A DNA stretch of 64,000 nucleotides from Lamellibrachia satsuma (Eukaryota > Annelida > Polychaeta > Sabellida > Siboglinidae): the NCBI GenBank assembly GCA_033239005.1, contig BSQZ01000018.1:6286536-6350535 (forward strand), written 5' to 3'. Every line of letters starts with the position of its first letter. Position 1 is the first letter of the stretch. The notes beneath the pieces are model-generated. The model was not told where the DNA came from. It ran no database searches and was given only the letters and a program-made list of their open reading frames with translations. Shown here piece after piece: positions 1-10,569 of this stretch. The position numbers were made by a program, and so were the translations under genes.

Positions 1-210
1 AAACATTCAAGGTATTGCTGATCCACTAGTTAGGAGACCCGGCCATCATTGCTCGCAACGCACAGGCACCTCCACCCATGGTTCAGCTGACAGTACAGTA
101 CACCGTGTAGGACCATGCTGTGGCTGGCCACCCATTTGTCCGCTTCGATGGCCGCAAGCGAGCCTGCAAGCTGTGCCAACGGAATGGACGCCGAAGGCCA
201 TCTGGCCGCG
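1..210. other. Presumed intron or intergenic, no gene seen
   Basis: Contains partial copies of the motif CACCCATGGTTC that belongs to the 55-bp array just to the right. Nothing else recognised. Confidence 0.4.
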
Positions 211-466
211 CCATTGAATCCAGCTTTGGCTGCGGCACATGCAATGCACTACCACCCATGGTTCGCCATTGAATCCAGCTTTGGCTGCAGCACATGCAAT
301 GCACTACCACCCATGGTTCGCCATTGAATCCAGCTTTGGCTGCAGCACATGCAATGCACTACCACCCATGGTTCGCCATTGAATCCAGCTTTGGCTGCAG
401 CACATGCAATGCACTACCACCCATGGTTCGCCATTGAATCCAGCTTTGGCTGCAGCACATGCAATG
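211..466. repeat. 55-bp minisatellite, about 5 copies
   Basis: Copies start at 211, 266, 321, 376 and 431 with CCATTGAATCCAGCTTTGGC. Nearly identical, with a few base changes in the first unit. Confidence 0.95.
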
Positions 467-529
467 TGAACTTGTGCAAAGGCTGCCATGTGCAGTTTCA
501 TGCATAAAATGACATGTGTGGGTGGTTGG

Positions 530-1007
530 GTGAACCAGTCAAAATAAAACATGACAATGTCTAATTTTACATTCAACATTTGTTCAGAATATTTATTTCC
601 GACATTTCAGACCCCAAAATGACAACATATTATAGACATACATAAACCACACTTACATCATTGGATAGGTAATTCAATTAGCTTCAAAATATACACACCG
701 TGAAAAATCAATACTTTTGAACATAGAATATGATTTATGTGTAATTTTATGTCCAAAATATTTATTTCTGACATTCCAAACCCTAAAATGGCAACATATA
801 ATAGATATATATAAGCCACACTTACACCGTTGGATAGATAATTCAATTAGCTTTAAAATAAACATTAAACATAACTTGCAATTATAAGAAATCAACACTT
901 TTGAAGTTACAGCCAAAAAAACTACAAGCCCCCGTAATTTCCAAAAATGGGTCTGATGGGGAACTGGAGCACCTACTTATTTCATTGTGCGGGGTCTAAT
1001 GGGTTAA
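530..1007. mobile_element. piggyBac-like element fragment (right end)
   Basis: Ends in GGGGTCTAATGGG followed by TTAA (1004-1007), the mirror of the CCCATTAGGCCCC start of the element at 27618. Inside, a block of roughly 170 bp (ATTTATTTCCGACATT and on) is directly duplicated at about 590 and 760. The left end is not seen. Confidence 0.45.
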
Positions 1008-1155
1008 CAACTAAATTAAGATTATTCAATGCACTTGTAAAATCAGTGTTATTGTACAGATACTGGGAGGTGAACGAAAGTGACAACCACAGAATGGACA
1101 CATTCCAATTCCTGGTCATATGTTACATCAAATAAAGCTATCCTGAATAAAAGTA

Positions 1156-1619
1156 AACACCCCAGTATTAGGTACAACCCAGTATTAGGTACACCCCCGT
1201 ATTGGGTACACCCCAGCATTAGGTACACCCCTGTATTAGATACATCCCACCCCAGTATTACGTACATCCCACCCCAGTATTAGGTACACCACTGTATTAT
1301 GTTAGACTCCTGTATTAGGTATACCCCAGTATTAGGTACATCCCAGTATTTGGTACACCACAGTGTATTAGGTATACCTGTATTTTAGTTACAACTTACA
1401 CCCCAGTATTAGGTACACCCATATTTTAGGTACATCCCAGTATTAGGTACACCCCTGTATTAAGTACACCTCCATGTATTAGGTACACCCCCCTGTATTA
1501 GGTACACCACTGTATTATGTACACCCATTTTACGTAACCCTCGTATTAGGTACACCCCCATGTATTGGGTACACCACCTGCATTAGGTACACTCCTGTAG
1601 TAGGTACACACCTGTATTT
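1156..1619. repeat. Degenerate minisatellite, GTATTAGGTACACCCC type
   Basis: About 25 irregular copies of a 16-22 bp unit around GTATTAGGTACACCCC, with much length variation. Confidence 0.9.
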
Positions 1620-1933
1620 CAATGAAAGTTGGTCAGAAAGTGTTGCTGTTGTCAACATTAATGTGGTGTCAAGGACTACACATTGATCAGACATTTTCGC
1701 CCAGGTTTAGTTTTAGTTGTTTCAGACTCATTCTGCAACTGTGTCACTTTCAGAGTTCAGAAGGTCAAACCTGGCTAGCTATTAATGTCATATCTGATTG
1801 TGTTAATTGTGGGTCAATATTACTGCTAAATTTACCTAATAGTAATCCTATTACTCCCAGATAGAAGTGTTTACATTCAGTTCATGCTTTTGCATCATTG
1901 TCACCCTCACAACCCTTTCCAAACATTGAAGTG

Positions 1934-2848
1934 CAGGCTTTGTGACATTAAGCTTCTGTACCCAGTGGCCCGTTGGGCCAATAGATGTTAAAAGTTACTG
2001 GACCCCAAAAAAAGTTACTGACCTGAATTTTTTATTACAAAAAAAAAACTATTTTTTGCAATACATCGCATTACAAGTCGAAGGATGCGAGTTTGGCCAT
2101 TATTTATTTTGTCGTTGGTGATTTACTTTCATGCTTTCAGTCAGTATTCCGTATGGCAGACAATGTTGCTGCAGGAATCGTTTGACAATCATATGCCCTC
2201 TGCCGAAGCAGGTCGCGTTTTGAAAACGACGGGTGATGCTGCCACGTGAGTTACAGCTAGTTATGCTTGAAAATATGACGGGTGAACTGGACCTGACACT
2301 GTAAATGATTGTTACAATTGGGTTTATTTCTTTTGAATATAAACTGTTGGACTCAAGAACAAAGTTAAAGTAAACTTAGCTATCTGCACCCTAGACGGCC
2401 CTGGAATGTATGTTAAGCGCTGTCGTGACACCTAGCGGACAGTCCATGAACCAGTCAGTTTATATGAAATCGGTACGTCAAAGGCATATCGCGATAGCCA
2501 ATACATATCGCGCAGAAGAAAATGCTGCGATATACCGATATTAAAATGATGCGATATACCGATATTAAAGTGATTAGACTTTTTTGTGAGGTTCGTACAT
2601 ATCAAAACAAGATGGCAACTATACGAAGCGACAACACAAAATCGACTGTGTTTAATTGTAGTGCCAGGGTAGATGGCAAGGACAAGCGATGGAAACGATG
2701 ACCTGTGGCTATGACTAATGGGATAAAAACGATTTGAAACTATGTTGGCCCACCGGGCCAGTAAAATATGGAAACTTGTGGCCCGAACTGATCCGACAGC
2801 CCCAAAAAAGGCGTTGGGCCAGCAGGCCAGTGTTAATGTCGAGCCCTG
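1934..2848. mobile_element. hAT-like non-autonomous DNA transposon
   Basis: Left end CAGGCTTTGTGACATTAA mirrors the right end, whose reverse complement is CAGGGCTCGACATTAAC. Further in, both arms carry TGGCCCGTTGGGCC-like sequence. CAGGG termini are typical of hAT elements. A clean 8-bp target duplication is not visible (AAGTG only), so limits are approximate. Confidence 0.45.
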
Positions 2849-5212
2849 AAGTGGCAAAATCATATCTGAAGGAAATTTAGCCAGAACATATAAAAGTAAT
2901 TATTTGTTTATGTAATCTAGAAAGCCAGATTATATGTAAATTCATAATGCAGAGATAAACTATTTGTTGCCTATATATGAGATTTGCATGTCCATAAAGA
3001 CTATATGAATGTACATAATTATCATTCAAGACACACAGTTATATCACTGTGTCCCCTAGTCCCTGCTAACTTGCTTCCCTGGTTGTAATTCCTATCCCAT
3101 GTGGATAATACTAATTCATTATTTAATAATGTTACAAGTAAATGAGAGAAACGTGAGCTGTTTGAAAATAACATTCACAGAATATGCAAGATGTCCATGG
3201 AACACCTCAAGAAAGGTAAATGAACTGATGACTGGATTGACAGATGCCTTGTGTGGTGAACAGTACACCACCCGGTCTCTGTACACATCACTACACACGC
3301 TCCACAGCCTTGTGTGGTGAACAGATGTCAGGACACTCCAGTACACCACCCGGTCTCTGTACACATTACTACACACGCTCCACAGCTGCAGCAGGCTAAT
3401 TTTGACCTGTACAATAGAGTATCAACAAAGCAAATAACTGTTTATTTTTATATATCAATGCTTACGTCTAAATAATTATGGGTAACCATTTCTAAAAAAA
3501 GTATAATCACAAAGGCATGCTATTTACACAAAGATGTTGACAACAAGAAATTTTTTGGTAATTATGGGTAACCATGTGTGCAACTTGTGCAAACAAAGGA
3601 GCACATTTTGCCTGCAGCAAATGATGGGAGATATTGAGTGCATACTAGAATTAGCACCTAGAAGCCGGACATGGCAGAGGTTATGCGAGGACAGTCCTAC
3701 CTCCTGTTTATAGCCAGGTCTTGTGACTGCTCTACTATATTTAACTATAGGTGACTAATACATTCCAATGTAAATAACAAGAGCATCTACCCATGAACTT
3801 ATTGTTAATGCTAGTTAAGTTGTCAAAGTACAATTCTGCCAGTCAGATTTCTATCTCACACTGAGCCACATGCTTGAGGTTGTTAAAGTAGACCTTGAAC
3901 TAGACCAGAAAATAAACAACAAACTCTACCTTAAGTTTGTATTTCACCTAACAAAGTGTCATAGGCAAACACATTTAATGTTTCACACATGATAAATCTG
4001 CAATCTTAATGTTTGTCAGATTGTGCAACATGCCTTAAAAGCGTAAACACAATCGGCGGTTTTGTAACAAGTAGAAAAATTTAAGGGGAGACAAGTGCAA
4101 TATTAATAACTTTGTCTGCCAGTCATAATAAGATTTTCTGTTAATTTATAAATAACGAGAGCCCAACAATATCAAACTACACAACATAAAATGAACATAC
4201 ATTTTTTGTACAATGCAGCTCCGTTACAAATATAACAAATATATTTTTTAATCAATTTGTAAAAATTTTATGTTTTAAGTTGTGAAAGTACTAAATATCA
4301 CGGTAGTTCCACTCGAGGTCACGAACATTAGAAGGTATAAATACTTCATATTTTCTTCAAATGCAATGATATTTTTTATATATATGGTTCATATACAAAT
4401 TTTGCTATGCAAATATTCCTTAAACACATTTCTAATAAGCAATGGTTTTTATTTGCTGGTGATTACAGCTGCCCAGTGATCACTGGTCAGAGTCTGATAA
4501 GGCTGAGGCAGACCAGACTTGGAGTAGGATCTGGACACTTAGATTGTGAATGATGTTAATGTCTGATTGTGAGGTGAGTTGTACACTGATGTATTCTCCA
4601 GGGTTTTACAGTGTGTTTATTTATGTTGTGTGCACAACTGAATTAAATATTAAATTATCACTGCCAAACACAGTCACAGATATTTAATGTTCAGGTGCAC
4701 CCGTGTTTCTTTCCTGGTGAAAAGAACAGCATTGGCAGTGGAGTGGAGATTGGGAAACAAGATATGAAAGGCTCAAAAGAAGTAAATGTTAGCTATCTGG
4801 GCCTCTTGGGTGATTCACACAATATACTGGGAGAGGTGATGGGACAATACCTGGAGTGACATATCCTCAGCACCACCCAGCATCTAGTTAACTATGACTA
4901 TGAGACTGTACTTTATGTGCTGCAAGTTAATCTACATGTGTACACAATCAATTGTATACTAATGACACACTGGTTTTTACAAACAGGATAAGTACATATA
5001 ACCTTCAGGCTGAGTGCGCAGGTTGTAAATCTAGTTAATGTTAACAAATGTCAATATGCAGTGTCTTAGACCTGAACTGTTAATTGAGCTACGTGAAAAC
5101 AATGCACAGACAATTGCATTGTTGGAAAACATTCCTAGCAAGCAAATTGTTACTGTTTATGTAAAAAAACATTTATTTAATTATCTAGGCAATTAAAATA
5201 ATGTAATCTTAC
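2849..5212. other. Presumed HADHA intron 2, no exon seen
   Basis: AT-rich. Holds a direct duplication at 3247-3386 in which CCTTGTGTGGTGAACAG and CACCCGGTCTCTGTACACA occur twice. No HADHA-like exon, ORF or RNA gene was recognised. Confidence 0.5.
3247..3386. repeat. Direct duplication, two copies of about 62 and 78 bp
   Basis: 3247-3307 and 3309-3386 share both halves; the second has an 18-bp insertion. Confidence 0.85.
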
Positions 5213-5272
5213 CTGCCATCGCTGAGCTCACAGAAAACTGTCGTCCACTTCCAAGCATCCCAAGCCGGGCAA
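5213..5272 (-). CDS. HADHA: Candidate HADHA exon 2
   Basis: 60 nt flanked by TTTTGCAG and GTAAGATT on the - strand, entering and leaving in phase 1, so it fits exon 1 exactly. Encodes VARLGMLGSGRQFSVSSAMA. Confidence 0.62.
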
Positions 5273-7980
5273 CTGCAAAACATCAAACATTCCATCAATA
5301 AATTCTCCAAATTGTTGCATTACAAATATGAAAATAAAACAACACATATTGGATATATATATATATATCCAATATGTATTGTTTTATTTTCATATTTGCA
5401 ATGGAAAAATTTATATATATATGTGATGCGCCATGCCAAAATAAGGAACTTCTCGCTAGATTTAGTTCGGCGCAGGAGCCTAAAATGATGTACCTTCGAA
5501 TTGTCGAAAATGGGTTAACGACGGAATCAATCAGCAAAATTATCCATCTTTCCATAAATCCATTTATATAAGCTCAGGGTTGTTTGATTTAAATCACTCA
5601 AAAAAATCAAAAAATCATTGATTTATGATTTTTTTTTTACTTCCGGTGTTTTTAAACGCTGAGTTATATGAATTTAACACAAATAATTGTTTACAAGCAT
5701 CGAGATCAACAAAGTTTTGTATGTTTTTTAATACAAAACACAAAGTGCGCACACTTGTGTAGCTGTATTGTCACCAGATAGCCTGATAGTAAAGTATTTT
5801 ATGACATTGTGTGTGTTTCAGCTATTCCCTTTCTGAACGTAGTGAAGCCACACAAACTTGTCTTCCAGAGGAAGTATCTTTTCAACACAGAAGCCCTGAG
5901 TTAAAGTCCACTTATAGCTTGTGCTAGTTGTTACCAATTCAGTATGTTGACTCAGTTGTTTAATACTGTACTAGTTTGTATTCTGGTTAGAGACCCTTAG
6001 AGTACAGACCCCTGCTAATCCACCCTATAGGCAAACAATAATTACAACTGCTACAGCCTCAGACACACAGCATGCTTTCCTTTCCAAGACAGATTATGCA
6101 ACTACAGGGGGTTAGGCCTTGTGGACATTGTCTAATGTCTTTATATAAGCAAAAATCATGTACCCTCTGTTAAGACAAGAACCCAAATCGATTTGATTAG
6201 AACATGTTTGAAAGAGTTTATAAATTTAAACATCTATATAAATATCTATATACCAGATTTTTTTTAATATAAATAAAAAAATCAAATAAATCCGATTTAA
6301 ATAAAAAAAATAATTTAAAAAAAAATAAAAATCATGATTTTTTCAACCCTGTAATAAGCTGAACAATTTTTCAAACTAGTAATATTTAACACTTTGTTAT
6401 TGAAGCCCGTGATTAGCATCGCGGTTGAGAAATCTGAAACTAAGCAATTTTTACATGTTTTTGATCGACTGTCTTCTGTCACTTACAAGCAGGAAACCAC
6501 ACGTTATACATGGCTAGATAGCTTATGACGTCAACTACACATGTGATTGGGAATGTCTTACTGTGCAGACCAATGGAACAGCTCCTATTTTACATAATTT
6601 ATCCAGCAACAAAGAGGAAGTAACGAAATGCTCGCTGATTGGTTGAAAACGTAAGCACGTGTGCGCAGTCGGTTTATTTACACTTTCCTTTCCTCTTTGT
6701 TCGCCATTTTCATCCGCTGTTTTTGTCTTCGAATCATCACAGATTTGCACTATGGCATCGAAAGGAACTTATTTAGCAATTTAGCTGCCGTAACTGAAGA
6801 TTATTTTGAAGGCCGCGTCGAGCCCATGGTGGTCACCTCAGCAGGGACAGGGGAAGACCACATTGAGCCTGCACTGGTTGGCTCAGCGCCAGCGGACTTT
6901 TTGAATTAGGGGAACTGACATTGTGTAGTGTTATTATATATGTAATGTGTAAACAATGTTTTATTTTCAGATATTTCAGGGGTTTATTTAAGGGGTTCGA
7001 CTCGCGGTAATCTCCGGGAATACCAAACCTGGTAATAAATGAAGTGGCATTCAATAAATATTAAGTTTTTCCATTTTATACTTCTGAATCTTCTTTATAC
7101 ACATCTACTGAAGGAATATACAAAATTTCATTCCATTTGGAGCATTATAAGTGCATGGTTGCTATGGGAGAAGCAATTTTTCAATGCTATTTTTTAAAGC
7201 TGATTTTCTCGAAACTGTTATTCCAAAAATGTGTACACTAAAAGTGTAATATCTTGGCCCAGGAGTAAGATACACTGTTCATGGTGTCATTTTAAAGTTG
7301 TGTATCGCCTCTATTTGAATCTGTAATAAAATGGTTTTATCAAATTATCGAGAAGAGTCTGGTTATGGCACATTTTGTCAAAATAACTATTAACTATGTA
7401 ACATCAAAATAAAAATAGAATACAAAAAAACAATATAAATGAATTAATAGTGACATTACATGTATTATAACTGATAATTATTCATGCATTATGGCATTGT
7501 ACAAATGATCAAACTAAAAAATTTACATACGCCGATGTCTTGCTAATGTTGTGATGACATAACACTGTCTAATAGCGCAACACACAAGTCAAGTGACAAG
7601 GCATGCACGCCGGATTCGTTGATAAAATCCCATTGGAATGGTCTTTACATTAACATAGTAAATGCATTTTTGTAATAATATTTACAAAATAAATTAAGAA
7701 TCACAACACAGAAACATGGAAGATAGTTTACAGTTGATTCATGGATGTTTGTTTGATCGAACCTTGTTTGATGGCTAGCGGTTAGAAAATTACGTGAAAC
7801 AGTCACATCTTCGACGCTAAATGAAACGGCAAATGCAGTTAAACTGTATAACAAGTAAAACCAAGCACACCATACCATCCTTCGAATGTTAAAGTTGTTG
7901 CTGCATGTATTACCTTTACAGAATGGCGTTCTTTGTCTTGATAAGTGCCGGAAAACTCCCAACATCCCGAACCCTGCCAT
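5213..7980 (-). CDS. HADHA: Candidate HADHA, first two coding exons (mitochondrial presequence); gene runs off the left edge
   Basis: Two small exons chain on the - strand. Exon 1 (7980 down to 7914) gives MAGFGMLGVFRHLSRQRTPF then CK and a donor GTAATA in phase 1. Exon 2 (5272 down to 5213), between TTTTGCAG and GTAAGA, gives VARLGMLGSGRQFSVSSAMA and also ends in phase 1. The joined 42 residues are Arg/Ser-rich with no acidic residue, a typical matrix-targeting peptide. No enzyme-domain exon is visible left of 5213. Calling it HADHA rests on the conserved head-to-head HADHA-HADHB pair known in vertebrates and on the resemblance of RQFSVSSAMA to HADHA presequence ends. It is inference; another mitochondrial protein remains possible. 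The alpha subunit supplies the enoyl-CoA hydratase and 3-hydroxyacyl-CoA dehydrogenase steps. Confidence 0.62.
5316..5403. repeat. Near-perfect palindrome with (AT)n apex
   Basis: Left arm CAAATATGAAAATAAAAC and right arm GTTTTATTTTCATATTTG pair around a TATATA centre near 5360, giving arms of about 36 bp. Would form a strong hairpin; it may be a fold-back element. Confidence 0.85.
5575..6351. mobile_element. hAT-like MITE with CAGGGTTG ends
   Basis: Starts CAGGGTTG and ends CAACCCTG. Both subterminal parts are rich in AAATCATGATTT-like sequence. Flanks TATAAGCT (left) and TAATAAGCT (right) look like an 8-bp target duplication with one inserted base. No transposase ORF. Confidence 0.6.
6530..6910 (+). 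other. Promoter-like CCAAT block with a short unassigned ORF
   Basis: CCAAT (6570) and its inverse ATTGG (6639) precede a short open stretch ending at 6909 whose peptide includes NLAAVTEDYFEGRVEPMVVT. Not recognised. It lies in the presumed HADHA intron 1 on the opposite strand, and may be a relic of a transposon 5' end. Confidence 0.25.
6911..7913. other. Presumed HADHA intron 1, distal part
   Basis: AT-rich. The stretch 7366-7450 (beginning CACATTTTGTCAAAATAACT) recurs at 9411-9500, so it is an old dispersed repeat. Nothing else recognised. Confidence 0.4.
7914..7980 (-). CDS. HADHA: Candidate HADHA exon 1
   Basis: Start ATG at 7980-7978 in a good context (AAAG before, G after). 67 nt, ends in phase 1 at donor GTAATA. 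The predicted peptide is basic and amphipathic. Confidence 0.6.
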
Positions 7981-8281
7981 CTTTGCGTATTCTGTCACTG
8001 CCCAGTAGCACGTACCGGCTGCTACTGACCTTTGCAAATCACACGAATCAACGCGATTTCTCGTTCGCTAAAACATTGTTTTCTAGCAGGAAAAGAGTGT
8101 GTAGCACTTTTTCACGTAGACATATGTAATATATGTAAGTATTAGCGTGGCGTATATGTACTGTTAAGAAATGTGCGGTACAATTAACTTCAAAAAAGTA
8201 TGAATTATAAAAAGTCACGTGATAAAACAAAGCTGACCTTTCGCTGCCAACTTGCGAAGCCGTAATAGACGTGACACAGAA
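7981..8281. promoter_or_regulatory. Bidirectional promoter between candidate HADHA and HADHB
   Basis: The two start codons are 301 bp apart and point away from each other. The interval holds an E-box CACGTG (8216-8221) and two copies of TGACCTTT (8026-8033, followed by G; and 8234-8241), the reverse complement of AAAGGTCA, a half-site bound by HNF4, PPAR and ERR-type nuclear receptors. No clear TATA box. In vertebrates HADHA and HADHB share a bidirectional promoter; here that is inferred from layout. Confidence 0.65.
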
Positions 8282-8339
8282 ATGGCACTGCTTTGGAAGA
8301 CGGCCGTGCTTCCGAGTTTGGCTCGCCAAACCAGACTAC
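8282..8339 (+). CDS. HADHB: HADHB exon 1 (presequence)
   Basis: Encodes residues 1-20, beginning [19 protein letters not shown], with Arg/Lys and hydroxyl residues and no acidic residue, as expected for a mitochondrial targeting peptide. Donor is GTGAGT at 8340; the exon ends in phase 1. The ATG is the first in frame and lies about 300 bp from the divergent start codon. Confidence 0.85.
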
Positions 8340-8836
8340 GTGAGTATTGTTGCCGAACAAGTAGTGTTTCATCATCAGTGTTATTTCTGCATGCTGTTTA
8401 ATAGGATGCTCGAAACTGTAATGTGAAGGGTGTGAATTGTGCGGTTTGGCATGTGTGCACTGTTAAAAGGCTGTTTAACCGGCCCAGCCCCAGTGGATGG
8501 CAGAGTGTGTAACAGCCACTGATTACCTCATCGTGTGTTGTGTATTGTGGGAAATATACGCATTGTGTATTGTGACGAATACGCGCTCGGTCGTAGTGTT
8601 ACATTTAATGTAATATGTAAAAACATTGCTGATTAATGTCAAGTAATAACATGTGATGTTTTTTTAACAATGTCTCCAAGACTCGAGAGCCTGGCAAGAC
8701 ATGATTGTATTGCAGATGCATACATTTTGTTGATTGTGTGCTCGTCTTACTGGTGATATGTATGTGAGTAAATTAACTGAACTCTTACAAAAAAGAGAGG
8801 CTGCACTAGAAACACTTAAGCCCAGTATGCCTTCCA

Positions 8837-8898
<62 letters not shown>

Positions 8899-10538
8899 AG
8901 TTGAACCACTGCAATAAAATGACACCAAAGTCCATATCTGGATCATGAGTGTTTTACTCGAGGTATGAAGAAGGACCCAAACCTGACTCCCACTTCTAAA
9001 ATCCAAACTTGGCTCTTCTACCAACAGTTTGACAGGCTAACTGAGTAGTCATATCTGAGGCCGAGCAGGACACATATACCATTGAAGCGCTCCGTCAGAG
9101 TTATTCAGGTGAAGTAACTCCCAAGTTTGTGCTAGTAAATTCTGAAACGTAAACCCTAGAAGAAAACAACTGCATATAACCAAAAACTTAGGTGGCTGGT
9201 CCTCTGAGAATGTCGATCTAGATGATAGTTGAAAAGTACCATCTGTAATTACTGACCTGTGAAAAACTGAGAATACTTTGAGGATGAACTGGCTTAAAAA
9301 AGACAGACAAACAGATATATTTAGTTTGATCATTTGTACAAGTTGAAATAATTAATTCAGATCACAAATATAAAGGTCAAGGAGACGCCTATTAAGGGAA
9401 ACACTTGTTGCTAACATTTTGTCAAAATAACTATTATTTATGTCAAATAAAATAGAACATAAAAAAATTAATACAAAAACAATATAAATTAATTAATACA
9501 GTAAAAGGCTATGTAATCGATTTCAGTTCTTACAGATGTAGCAATTAGGAATAACGCAGTGGAGTACATAATTCCTAAATAGATGGTTTTTAACGTAAAT
9601 CATGAAACCATAATTATAGGCTGTGTATAAATGTTATCAGTGATAATGCTTGGAGTATTGTTAACTTTCTCTTTAATGTTGTGTCGAATGTACTTTTTGA
9701 CAAGTTCATGATTGACTCTGTGAATTTTCTTCATGTGTAGTATTGATGAATTTCTAAATTATGCATGTAAGGGATGTTAAAGTATTCTGGTAGATCATTA
9801 TTGACTAATTAATAATACAAGATTGTGATGAGTCCATGTACTGTTCAGCTTCTCAAGAAAATTTATGGAAAGGTTAGAAACTGGCATACCATGATTTGTT
9901 CATGTGCACAAGAATATTATTCACTTATTTTGTTAAAATATCTTAAAACCAATAATTGTAATATTATTAGAAGGGGAGACTTATTCTGTGGTAATTCAGT
10001 GATATGTCTCCATGTATTATTATATTATACATGTAAAAAGGTAGGTAACTTGTAGTGTACAGTTATATATTCAAATGTAATGCAACACTATGTAAATTAG
10101 TCTTATTATTGGACACCAAGGTGAAGTCCTACAGCACTGAACATATTATCAAAGTAACCCATCTCCCTGTGTACACAGGTGGGTAAGGTCAACAGCTAAT
10201 GGGCAGAGGGTAATCTGAGGTCACTAACCTGGGACAATTAACTGTCAGTCCATCAAATACTGCAGTAAATCTTATATTTATATATACACACGCACGCATG
10301 CACACACGCACACACACTCTTTCATGGCCAAATTAATGCAAAATATGTGCTGCTACTGAATCCTATTAAATTATGAAATTTCTCATGAGCACTGTGAACA
10401 AATCCTCTAATTGACTTGGCTTGCATGAATGAATGCATGAATGCAAATGCAAGATTTTACTTTTGATTCAATTAAAATTAAATTTGCATTGTATTTAAAC
10501 TTAAATAAAAGTACTGTGGTTTCATGGACCTACAGATG

Positions 10539-10569
<31 letters not shown>

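Noticed and set aside
2432..2863. 143-codon frame on the - strand
   Set aside because: Lies within the hAT-like non-autonomous element and resembles no transposase.
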